From Dictyocoela muelleri (Eukaryota > Microsporidia): a DNA stretch of 12,563 nucleotides. How positions within the stretch are numbered: the first letter of the stretch is position 1; every line of letters starts with the position of its first letter. Positions 1 through 7,020 of this stretch are shown here, piece by piece. The notes beneath the pieces were generated by a model. That model searched no databases, was not told the origin of the DNA, and worked only from the letters and a program-made list of their open reading frames with translations. Location: NCBI GenBank assembly GCA_016256075.1, contig SDVU01000530.1, forward strand, positions 1 to 12,563, written 5' to 3'. The translations under genes were made by a program, and so were the position numbers.

Positions 1-625
1 ATGAAATTTGCCTTTTATTTTTACAGTCGAAATAATTTTACGGCTGACTATATTATGCAAAATTGCAATATAGGAGAAGTAAAATATGCCTTAATCTTAT
101 CGATTGTTAGGGGAAAAATATCTAATTACGTAAAAAATAATAAAAGGCAGCTGGGAGGAATTTTTAAAGAAGTCCAAATTGATGAAACGTTTTAGGCGAA
201 ACGTAAATATGGTGTTGGGGATATAGGTAAGCAAGTTTGAGTATGGGGTGCTGTTGAATATGGTACTAATTATTGCTATGTAGAGGTAGTGGAGAATAGG
301 AAAAAGGCAACATTGATTCCCATAATAGAAAGGGAGATTAAAAAAAATCATAGATATTTCTGATAGATGGGCGGCATACAATTCAATTGAAGGTTGTTAC
401 CGCGATACTGTTTGCCATAAGTATAATTTTGTTGATCCTTTAACAAAGGCTAATACTCAACTAATAAAAAATCTTCTACATCTAAAAATAATCAAACACT
501 TTAGCTATGGTATCAAATAAGATACACTTCATGATCATTTGAACATATTTACGTTCTTTAGAAATCATAAAGAGGTAGAATTTGTCGAATTTTTAATGAT
601 TTTATTTAATAAAAATAGATTTTAA
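1..625 (+). pseudogene. Decayed Merlin (ISXO2/IS1016-like) transposase, copy A
   Basis: The translation follows the Merlin/ISXO2 DDE transposase pattern. The window starts inside the gene or near its N-terminus. The block around VQIDETF carries the first catalytic Asp (codon 181-183), followed by KRKYGVG, then VWGAVEYG and VVENRKKATLIPIIE. After a frame change near 340-350, SDRWAAYNS carries the second Asp (362-364), followed by HKYNFVDPLTKANTQLI. The third acidic residue, normally Glu in this motif, reads Lys (467-469). Stop codons interrupt the frame at about 193-195, 238-240 and 518-520. The C-terminal block NIFTFFRNHKEVEFVEFL ends at a stop at 623-625. The N-terminal zinc ribbon is not visible, so the copy is 5'-truncated by the window edge or by decay. 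It would have cut and joined transposon ends in the nucleus. It is dead as read. Family assignment is firm; exact limits are not. Confidence 0.85.
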
Positions 626-663
626 TTTTATTTTTTTTTCTATATAAAAGTCAACTTACGACC

Positions 664-920
664 CGACTTAGCCGCCCCCCCATATTTTGAAAAACGACAT
701 CCAGAAGAGGAAATTCAATGATTCTTATTTGAAATAAGTGTAAAATCACGAATAATTTTCAGATATAATAATAAAATTTTGAAAACTTCCATATATAGCT
801 TTTTAAATTTTATTATTATATCTGAAAATTACTCATGATTTTACACTTATTTCAAATAAGAACCATTGAATTTCCTCTTCTGGATGTCGTTTTTTTCAAA
901 ATAGGGAGGCGGCTAAGTCG
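664..920. repeat. Fold-back (long palindromic) element
   Basis: Two arms of about 116 bp (664-780 and 805-920) are reverse complements with only a handful of differences, separated by a 24-bp spacer. The outer ends read CGACTTAGCCGCC and its complement, followed by a pyrimidine/purine stretch and then GACATCCAGAAGAGGAAATT. Such a structure would fold into a stable hairpin. It has no coding capacity. It most resembles a fold-back or MITE-like non-autonomous transposon. I could not see a convincing target-site duplication, and the ends do not match any other TIR in this window. It lies 39 bp downstream of Merlin copy A but shares no sequence with it. Confidence 0.85.
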
Positions 921-1499
921 TTGGAGAACCAGGAATTTTTTGTTTGCAAAAGGGTCATTCACTCTTCTTTATTTAGGGTAAATCGCATCCTCAAAGGATG
1001 ATTTAAAAATTTAATTGTTAATAAACTATAAATTACAACATATTATTACTATAACTGGAAATAACTTCCGATTTAATGGTTATTTTAATTAAGAAATATG
1101 TAATATTCTCTCACGGAAGTCGATTTGTTCACTAATAGAGTAGTGAAGAACCGGTTTGTATATTAAAAATTCATTAAAAACCATTTTAATAAAAAAAATC
1201 ATATTTTTGTCAAATTTTATCTAAAAATTTAACAATAAATATTCAACATAATTTTTTTTATGTCAAAGGTAGTAAACTTTGATGCAGTCCACACTCCAAA
1301 CAAGCTTTAAAAATCAAATAAGCAAAGCAAGGCTGTAAAATCACCCACCATAAGGTGTGTGCTTTTACAGCCTTAAGATAAACAAAATCAAAAGCTAAAT
1401 ACCAATCAAAACCATTAAAAATCTGCCGAACAAAACTACACAACAGATTTTTTTTATCTTCGATATCTGACTTTGATATTTTATTTTATAATAATTCGT
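921..1499. other. AT-rich stretch without a recognisable gene
   Basis: No credible coding region was found. The only structure worth naming is the hairpin at 1329-1374. The minus strand is open for about 80 codons across the hairpin (about 1258-1500), but it lacks an ATG start and any recognisable motif. A short hairpin, CATCCTCAAAGGATG, lies near 987-1001. ACTTCCG and CGGAAGT near 1065-1121 form a weak 7-bp inverted pair. Confidence 0.5.
1329..1374. repeat. 21-bp-arm hairpin
   Basis: The arms 1329-1349 and 1354-1374 pair with two mismatches around a loop of about 4 bases (ATAA). The outer 12 bp, AAGGCTGTAAAA and its complement, are perfect. The sequence is less AT-rich than its surroundings. 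It could be a small palindromic repeat or a structured transcript. It does not end in a T-run, so a terminator role is not supported. Confidence 0.7.
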
Positions 1500-1772
1500 T
1501 TATTTATGAAAAAAATGTTTTAAAAAGGGTTGTTGCTCTAAAAAGAAATAGATAGAGGTAATGTAAGTATATCTATATGTGCCCGAATTACCTTTTAAAG
1601 AAGTTTGCTGGTTCTTTTCTAATATACACTTCTTTTTAGTATTTTTAGTTTTTTGCGTAGGAAAGAAGACGAAAAATAGTAATAAAATGAGTATATATAT
1701 AAATAAACCGGGTAACTTATTTACTAGATGATTTAGTACTTCTTTCCGCTCACTCCCATTACCCCTCCTCAT
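1500..1772 (-). CDS. Possible small single-pass membrane protein (hypothetical)
   Basis: This is a 90-codon ATG-initiated reading frame. Residues 1-20 are charged and polar (RRGNGSERKE). Residues about 20-37 form a strongly hydrophobic stretch (LPGLFIYILILLLFFVFF) that would suit one membrane helix. A Lys/Thr-rich segment (TQKTKNTKKK) follows, then a Tyr/Ser/Thr-rich tail. The start context contains no clear promoter motif. AATAAA-like sequence follows the stop, but this is common in such AT-rich DNA. No family is recognised. A hydrophobic helix encoded by T-rich DNA can easily arise by chance, so the gene may not be real. Confidence 0.25.
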   Translation of the reverse strand: MRRGNGSERKEVLNHLVNKLPGLFIYILILLLFFVFFPTQKTKNTKKKCILEKNQQTSLKGNSGTYRYTYITSIYFFLEQQPFLKHFFHK

Positions 1773-2021
1773 TCATATTGGTTGCCACAAATCGTTATAG
1801 AACCGAAAATCTTTGTTTTAATTAAAATAGACAAGAAAAGAAGGTTATTAGTTAAAAATCCTACATTGCTCGATTTTTAAACAAGTTTATCGGGAGTTAT
1901 TATAATATTAAGAATAATGAGCATGGAAAAATTTGGTAAATAGGACTTGAAATAGTTGAATGTTTAATCAAAAATAAATTTTGTTTTAGAATAAAAATAA
2001 ATTATATTGGGTTCCCCCAAT

Positions 2022-2070
2022 TTTCGTGGCCACATTCGAGGGTGTATCTTTTTTTTTCAACAAATACCCT
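2022..2070 (+). repeat. Merlin copy B terminal inverted repeat, left
   Basis: This 49-bp end starts TTTCGTGGCCACATT, continues GGGTGTATC plus a T-run, and finishes CAAATACCCT. It pairs with the reverse complement of 3034-3080 at about 41 of 48 positions. The inner part beginning GGGTGTA recurs at 6632 as a possible end of the large fold-back. Confidence 0.85.
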
Positions 2071-2073
2071 TGA

Positions 2074-2197
2074 GTTTACATTTAAAAATTTTAATAATAC
2101 ATAATTTTATAAAATTTTAATTTTTAATAATACATAACGTTTAAAAATTTTAATTTTTAATAATACAAAATGTTTAAAATTATAATTTTTAATGATT
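2074..2197. repeat. 33-bp tandem repeat at the transposase 3' end
   Basis: Nearly four units are visible, at 2074-2106, 2107-2139, 2140-2172 and 2173-2197 (partial). The core reads AATTTTTAATAATACA. The 33-bp period equals 11 codons, so expansion keeps the reading frame. On the minus strand the units give repeated V-L-L-K-I-K-I-F-K-R/H-Y/F at the transposase C-terminus, and the stop codon falls inside a unit. Confidence 0.8.
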
Positions 2198-3023
2198 AAA
2201 AAAATACTCAAGAAATTTTTCGAATATTTTTTATTTGAATTTCTCTTTAGCATAAATATATTCAAATAAGGCTTAACATATTTATAACTCCTATATCTTT
2301 TAGGTATAAACTCTTTTAAAGCGGCCCAGGTACCCTCTATGGTGTTTGTATGCGCACCATTTTCTCTATTAACAAAAGATACATGATGTTTAACCGTATA
2401 ATGCGAGAATCCAATGGTATTCAAGTTTATGTAACCACGCCACATATCAGTAAATATGATTGAATTCTCAAAAACTCGATTTTTTATAATGTTTAGGAGC
2501 GTATCAGACTTTCTATTTTCAATTATGTCTAAAAAAATTTTTCTTTCATTGCTCCTCTCCACACCTCCTAGTACCCAAACCCCGTCCACCCGTCGTCCTC
2601 GATTGTACTTTCTCTTTCCAAATTTCGTTTCATCAATCTCCACTATAGCGCCTTCCCCGCCGATTTTACAAAAGTTGTTTAATATTGATGAAACAATAGA
2701 ATCTATATCAATTTTAATCTTTCTAATCGAGTTCATCGAAATATTGGAGAAAACATGGATATGTTTTGTATTACATCCATTAAAATAATAAAATGTTACA
2801 GCAAGTATACTTCTCCAATCAAGATTAGAATTAAAAAAGGTTTAACAGATAATACACATTGTGAATAATTGCAGCCTCTTTTTCTACATCTTAATCTATT
2901 TGAACGAGAAGTGTCTAACCGTAATTTAGATAAACACAACTTACAAAGAGCCGCTTCTTTCTTGATTATAATCATTTTTTCAAAATTACTTATGAAATCA
3001 TTTAATGTAACTATTTTATTCAT
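2107..3023 (-). pseudogene. Merlin (ISXO2-like) transposase with one frameshift
   Basis: The ATG at 3023 opens a 75-codon frame. A zinc ribbon follows, with Cys27-x2-Cys30 and Cys46-x4-Cys51 (RCRKRGC). At the A-run 2833-2838 the frame changes: one extra base in this homopolymer would keep PFFNSNLDWRSILAV in frame. The second frame stays open to the stop at 2107-2109, and from its first ATG (2736) it is 209 codons long. Numbered from that ATG, the catalytic residues are Asp35 in EIDETKFGKRKY (codon 2632-2634), Asp97 in FTDMWRGY and Glu134 in HTNTIEGTWAALKEF; all are intact. The combined length of about 305 residues is normal for the family. The last 23 or so residues (VLLKIKIFKRY type) are translated from a 33-bp tandem repeat and look added. 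A sequencing error in the homopolymer could explain the frameshift. Confidence 0.9.
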
Positions 3024-3033
3024 GTGGATCTAT

Positions 3034-3080
3034 GGGTATTTAATGAAAAAAAAGGTACACCCCAAAATGTTGCCACGAAA
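3034..3080 (-). repeat. Merlin copy B terminal inverted repeat, right
   Basis: Read on the minus strand it begins TTTCGTGGCAACATT, then GGGGTGTACC, a T-run and AAATACCC. It matches the left end except for about seven substitutions and a one-base difference in T-run length. A similar right-end sequence lies at 6525-6550, next to the split Merlin copy C. Confidence 0.85.
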
Positions 3081-3447
3081 GGTTTTAAAAGCCAGAGCTG
3101 CTTAAATTTTCTAGTAATTGTTGAAATGAAAATTGTAATGGCTTCTTTACACTCTAGATCATCAGAAACTTCTTTTAATGTTGAATCGTTCCCACATGCC
3201 ACAACGTTTCATATAATTGCTTTTACTGGTTTCTCATGAAAAATTCGAACAATTGTGCTTTTATCCGTGTTTACTTTTGACAAATTGAATTTCCACACTA
3301 TGTTTTTTTCAGTGTTCTTAAAACCGTCTTCATATTTAAATTTAACATTCGAGAAATGTCTTTAATCTTTATATTAGAGTCTCTTGAAAGCTTTTTTTTC
3401 ATTTGCTTTATTTCTGGCATAGCTTTTATTCTTATTTTCCTTAGCAT
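3081..3447 (-). pseudogene. Relic with two helix-turn-helix-like segments, perhaps Tc1/mariner-like N-terminus
   Basis: From the ATG at 3447 the frame gives a basic start (MLRKIRIKAMPEIKQMKKK) and then a helix-turn-helix-like stretch, IKIKDISRMLNLNMKTVLRT. A stop at 3298-3300 follows. The adjacent T-run (3302-3308 on the plus strand) marks a likely frameshift. The other frame continues with STIVRIFHEKPVKAII, a stop at 3209-3211, then a second HTH-like stretch, STLKEVSDDLECKEA, and TITRKFKQL. Two successive HTH units are the layout of the paired-type DNA-binding region of Tc1/mariner transposases, but no catalytic domain follows because the sequence runs into the right end of Merlin copy B. 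The assignment is tentative. It may instead be an unrelated DNA-binding gene. Confidence 0.4.
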
Positions 3448-3480
3448 AAAGGGTATTTGAAAAATTTTATTGTAATTGGC

Positions 3481-3658
3481 GGACTATGGAGATGCAAACA
3501 TGAGACTATCGAAATGCAAACATGGAACTATATAAATGAAAACACGTGACTATAGAAATGCAAACATGGTAGTATAGAAAATGCAAACATGTGACTAAAG
3601 AAATGCAAACATAGGACTATATAAATCCGAAAATAGGCGATAGAAATGAAAAACTCTG
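3481..3658. repeat. 22-bp satellite array, about 8 copies
   Basis: Units follow the consensus GGACTATAGAAATGCAAACATG. Eight consecutive units can be read, with a one-base expansion in one unit and increasing divergence towards the right edge. The unit resembles that of the arrays at 7680-8020 (GGTCTATAACTATGAAAAAAGG) at 16 of 22 positions and in the same orientation, suggesting one satellite family. Confidence 0.85.
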
Positions 3659-3801
3659 TATAAATATATTTTTTTTTGATATTTTTTATTAACTAGATGC
3701 CAACACAATTATTTTACTCAATGCACAATCTTAATTTCTCACTATCATATACCTAACTAAATATTGTTTACTAAGAATTCTTATTCGGCCTCTTATAAGT
3801 A

Positions 3802-4180
3802 TTAATCTTTACAACACACAAAAATTCCGTCTATCATATTTGTATGTAAATAAGTTAAAGGATCCACGAATTTTCGGATATTATTATCTGAAAAATGAGT
3901 ATAATCATATTCTCTAAGGTCGTTTTTTCTTCTCAAATAATTTGAAAATATAATAGATTTCTGTCTTACATACTTCCTTATAAGAGCAGTTAAAGCAAGT
4001 GCATTTCTTTTTTCTATATCTATCACTATTATCCACTTTTTATCTGTTCGTTGCACCATTCATAGAACCCAAACCATTTCAACATATGCTGCAATGTTAT
4101 TTACTCTTATCTATTTTCGTTCTATTATTATTTTACGATTATATTTGACCCACCTATATTCTCTAAGTTTTCCATATAAC
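3802..4180 (-). pseudogene. Merlin transposase relic C, catalytic half
   Basis: On the minus strand, MENLENIGGSNIIVK (about 4130-4175) matches the Gly-Gly segment that precedes the first catalytic Asp in Merlin/ISXO2. The Asp region itself is scrambled by stops and frame changes. VWVL, a stop at the position of the usual Gly, and MVQRTDKKWIIVIDIE follow. Next come ALTALIRKYV and IIFSNYLRRKND, where the second catalytic Asp reads Asn. DYTHFSDN, FVDPLTYLHTNMIDG and a terminal stop close the relic. The open part is 85 codons from the ATG at 4059. The right-hand limit abuts the TA at 4181-4182 where the pogo element begins. The missing N-terminus is at 6240-6514. It is non-functional. Confidence 0.8.
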
Positions 4181-4182
4181 TA

Positions 4183-4208
4183 CTGTCCTTTCTCGAAATT
4201 AAAGAGGT
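4183..4208 (+). repeat. Pogo-like terminal inverted repeat, left
   Basis: The 26-bp end begins CTGTCCTTTCTCGAAATTAA and pairs with 6162-6187 at 22 of 26 positions; all four differences are transitions. The TA at 4181-4182 directly precedes it. Confidence 0.9.
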
Positions 4209-4221
4209 ATCTTGTTTTAAA

Positions 4222-4239
4222 TTCGAATTAAAGGGGCCT
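4222..4239 (+). repeat. Subterminal repeat, left copy
   Basis: TTCGAATTAAAGGGGCCT here matches 6077-6094 at 17 of 18 positions in the same orientation. Both copies are centred on an AATTCGAATT-like palindrome and resemble the TIR core TCGAAATTAAGGAGGT. They may be additional transposase-binding sites; this role is inferred. Confidence 0.6.
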
Positions 4240-4284
4240 CTTTATTTTCAAGGGAATTTATATATTTTTTTTATTTTGCCCCAA

Positions 4285-5924
4285 ATGTCTAAAAACTTTA
4301 AATACAAAAAGATAAAAAGTTCTACAGTTAAGTATAAATTGAACATACTTAGAGATTTTGCAGAAATACACCCGATGGCAAACAAAAATCGAAGGGTGGA
4401 CTATTAGAAAAGTATGGGATTACATATCAGATGCCAAGATATGGATCACAAAGGAATCCGATTATAAATATTTTTAATACGTTGAAAAATCTATAAACGT
4501 TGTTATAAGAGTAGGATCGCCGGGTAAAACAACACCATTTAAATCCTTAGACAAAAAATTAAAGGATTGGATTTTAGATAGTAACAGAAGAGGACTTGTT
4601 GTTAAAGATAAGTATTTAAAAACCAAGGCCCCTAATATGTCAAAAACAATGGGTTGGTTTCATTCGTATGTTCTAATAGATATCTTGATATTTTCAAGAG
4701 AATACATGGATTCGTTTTCGAGTTCATACTTCTTGCAGGGTTATTCCACCAAAACGCAAAAGAATTGGCCTTGTATTTTATAACTTCTACCCGGAAGATG
4801 ATAAAGGTGTATAATATAAAGAAAATAATATCATTAACTTTGATCAAGTTCCTCGAATTTTGAACAGGAGAACAATAGAGCTTTAACAATCAAAGCGTCT
4901 AAAAACGTAAAACTGGCTAAAGCCAATAGTTCACATTCGAGATTCGCATATACTCCAATTATTGCTGAAAAAGGAAAGTTTAGGATGCGTTGCTTTTTTT
5001 TCTAAATTAAAAAAAATACACAAGGATGTCAATAAGAATGTTACAATAGATGTGAATCATACAGGAATGTGGAGTTGATAACTGGTATGTACTTTCATTT
5101 AGAGACATATTCTTTCAAGACCGGAAACAAGATTCGCAAGAGAACCTGTTATTTTGATTATTGATTCTTTTTCTGCGCATTTAAAGGTGGGTAAAAAATA
5201 TGAAAGATACAATGTTTACATTTCATTTGCCCCCAGAGGCATGACGCTTCTTCTTAAGATGTAAGATGTATAGAGCAATAGGTCTTTCCAACAGTTCTAT
5301 GGAGAAAATATCAACGAATGGACGTCTTTAGATTTTGAATCTAGCGAAAATAGAACAAAATCAGGAAACTTAAGAAAGCAAAATTATAGAATGATTACTG
5401 GTATTTGCCCAGAGTAAAAAAACTGTTGATATATAAATGATAAAAAAGAGCTTTAAAAAATGTGGATTGACAGGTGATGTTCTTAATATTGACAATTTAC
5501 ACCCTCCACTCAAAATAATCCTTACTGATGACAATATAAATAACGAAGTATTGTTTTTCTGTGATGAAAAAGATTTTATTGGAGCGAGCGCCCTCGAAGG
5601 CCTATAAAAATGGACAAATTTTTGTGATGGTGGAAATGGGGTATTTAATATAATTACAATTGCCTTCTTATATAACTAGCATCATCATTTAATTCTTCGC
5701 GAGAAAACAATCAAACCCTACAAGAATATAAAAAACTTATAGACCTATATGATGAACACATAAAAAAGTAAATTAATGGCTCATCTTTTAGAAAAGAAAT
5801 ATACACCGTTTCCAAGCTATTCTCTCTAAACATTAATCTTATCTACACTTCCGACTCCATAATACCGTCTCATACATATGGATTTTGTCTCTCTAGCGAT
5901 GAGAATACGAAATCAACTCACTAA
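4285..5924 (+). pseudogene. Decayed pogo/CENP-B-type transposase
   Basis: The ATG at 4285 (preceded by GCCCCAA) opens MSKNFKYKKIKSSTVKYKLN, a short CENP-B-like N-terminus. A frame change leads to LLEKYGITYQMPRY. Another leads to TTPFKSLDKKLKDWILD and RRGLVVKDKYLKTKA, the CENP-B/Tc5-type helix-turn-helix (about 4480-4635). The catalytic core is recognisable in one frame: INFDQVPRILNRRT (Asp codon 4842-4844), TIDVNHTGMWS, PVILIIDSFSAHL (Asp 5163-5165) and FAPRGMTLLLKM-stop-DV (Asp 5265-5267). The C-terminal part includes KKCGLTGDVLNIDNLHPPLK and ends near 5924. Several frameshifts and more than ten stop codons make it non-functional. About 545 codons is a normal pogo length. The acidic triad is recognisable despite the decay. 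Confidence 0.85.
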
Positions 5925-6076
5925 TATACTAATCTGTATTTTTTATAAAAAAATAAAATTTATTATTATTATTTTAGAAAATCTATTTTATTCTTGAGAT
6001 AATTTATTCGTTTTTTATATGTACCTATAACACAAAAGCCAATAGTTTTTCTTTTATAACAAGAAACCTCCTTATA

Positions 6077-6094
6077 TTCGAATTTAAGGGGCCT
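6077..6094 (+). repeat. Subterminal repeat, right copy
   Basis: TTCGAATTTAAGGGGCCT is the partner of 4222-4239. On the minus strand the overlapping sequence TTCGAATATAAGGAGGT is a closer copy of the TIR core, so this end carries two opposed sites around one palindrome. Confidence 0.6.
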
Positions 6095-6161
6095 TCTTAA
6101 ATTGATGATAATTTCACTTTTTTTATTTTTCAAAAATCAAGAAAAATTGCATTTTTTTATA

Positions 6162-6187
6162 ACCTCCTTAATTTCGAGGGAAGACAG
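6162..6187 (-). repeat. Pogo-like terminal inverted repeat, right
   Basis: Read on the minus strand it begins CTGTCTTCCCTCGAAATTAA. The TA at 6188-6189 directly follows on the plus strand and matches the TA at the left end. Confidence 0.9.
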
Positions 6188-6239
6188 TAGGTCTATTTTA
6201 TTATTTAATTTACTCATAAACCTAGATATAGATGATTTG

Positions 6240-6514
6240 TTAATATTTCAAGCTGTATGAAATAGCAGATATGGGCATATTCAGTAACCAATACTGGATA
6301 AGAGCGAGTTTGATGTCAATAGATATTCTATTAAAATAAAACAGCGTATTGGGGAATAAGGATATTTTCTTGTTACAAGGTGCCCAAGAGCATCCTAAAA
6401 TCAATTTTTTACTATCATTAATGTGTAAAATACTCCTAGAATTCCGGTACTTTATATACATCTTTTTTTCTTAAATACCTCTTCAAATATTTGATTTAAA
6501 AAATCTATCAACAT
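6240..6514 (-). pseudogene. Merlin transposase relic C, N-terminal half
   Basis: On the minus strand an ATG at 6514 gives MLIDFLNQIFEEVFKKK and a stop; a shifted frame continues from about 6461. The recognisable block LILGCSWAPCNKKISLFPNT (about 6405-6350), then LFYFNRISIDIKLALIQYWL and MPISAISYSLK, is the second half of the zinc ribbon plus the N-terminal helical region of ISXO2/Merlin transposases. The frame ends at 6240, and decayed sequence continues to the pogo element boundary at 6187. The catalytic half resumes at 4180 in the same orientation. Together they form one transposase split by insertion. A Merlin-like right end lies at 6525-6550. Confidence 0.75.
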
Positions 6515-6524
6515 TGGTAAAAAA

Positions 6525-6550
6525 GTATATATTGAAAAAAACTCGACCCC
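6525..6550 (-). repeat. Probable right terminal repeat of Merlin relic C
   Basis: The plus strand has GTATATATTGAAAAAAACTC and then GACCCC, closely resembling the right TIR of copy B (GTATTTAATGAAAAAAAAGG, then TACACCCC). It lies just upstream of the relic's N-terminus, as expected. The matching left end, expected near 3660-3800, is not clear. Confidence 0.55.
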
Positions 6551-6720
6551 GTTTTTTCCCTACAGTGTGCAAAATTGGCCGAAAAATCTAGTAATTACAT
6601 TGGTTAATGTGCACTCAAGATATAAAACCTAGGGTGTATCTTTTTCATTTTATACTCACATCAATGAACAAAACGAAAGTTTATTTTTTGAATCTTTTAT
6701 AAATGAAATATAGGGGTTTT

Positions 6721-7020
6721 CATAGTTATAGACCCATTTTGCCATAGTTATAGACCCCTTTTGCCATAGTTAAAGAATCTTTTGCCATAGTTATAGACCC
6801 CTTTTGCCATAGTTATAGACACCTTTTTTCATAGTTATAGACCCCCTTTTTCATAGTTATAGACCCTTTTTTTCATAGTTATAGACCCCTTTTTTCAGAG
6901 TTATAGACCCCTTTTTTCAGGGTTATAGACCTCTTTTTCATAGTTATAGACCCCTTTTTTCAGAGTTATAGACCCATTTTTTCATAGTTATAGACCCATT
7001 TTTTCATAGTTATAGACCCA
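6721..7020 (+). repeat. Satellite array, left arm (14 units)
   Basis: Units read CATAGTTATAGACCCCTTTTTT with lengths of 21-23 bp. From outside to inside the variants run: one plain unit, four units with GCCATAG, three plain, then CAGAG and CAGGG variants, one plain, one CAGAG, two plain. This order is mirrored in the right arm. Confidence 0.9.

Larger units (their letters stand above)
2022..3080 (-). mobile_element. Near-complete Merlin DNA transposon, copy B
   Basis: The element is about 1.06 kb and is bounded by inverted repeats at 2022-2070 and 3034-3080. It contains one transposase gene on the minus strand that fills almost all of its interior. The compact one-gene layout is typical of Merlin. 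An 8-9 bp target duplication is expected for the family, but none is evident at these limits. Either the true ends are slightly different or the flanks have decayed. This is the best-preserved transposon in the window, with a single visible frameshift in its gene, and is probably its most recent Merlin insertion. Confidence 0.85.
4183..6187 (+). mobile_element. Pogo/Tigger-like DNA transposon with TA target duplication
   Basis: This 2,005-bp element has matching ends that start CTGTC on both strands and is flanked by TA at 4181-4182 and 6188-6189. TA target duplication and CTCG-containing ends are characteristic of the pogo branch of the Tc1/mariner superfamily. It holds one decayed transposase gene on the plus strand. 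It is inserted into Merlin relic C, whose two transposase parts lie on either side in the same orientation. Four differences among the 26 terminal TIR bases, all transitions, indicate moderate age. Confidence 0.9.

Noticed and set aside
1258-1443. 61-codon minus-strand frame
   Set aside because: It starts at TTG, overlaps a hairpin and shows no motif. It is compatible with chance.
1862-2045. Plus-strand coding-like stretch (ARFLNKFIGSYYNIKNN) before Merlin copy B
   Set aside because: About 60 codons with one stop and no recognisable family. It runs into the Merlin TIR and may be chance.
2456-2788. 110-codon plus-strand frame
   Set aside because: It is antisense to the Merlin transposase catalytic domain, whose motifs are unmistakable on the minus strand.
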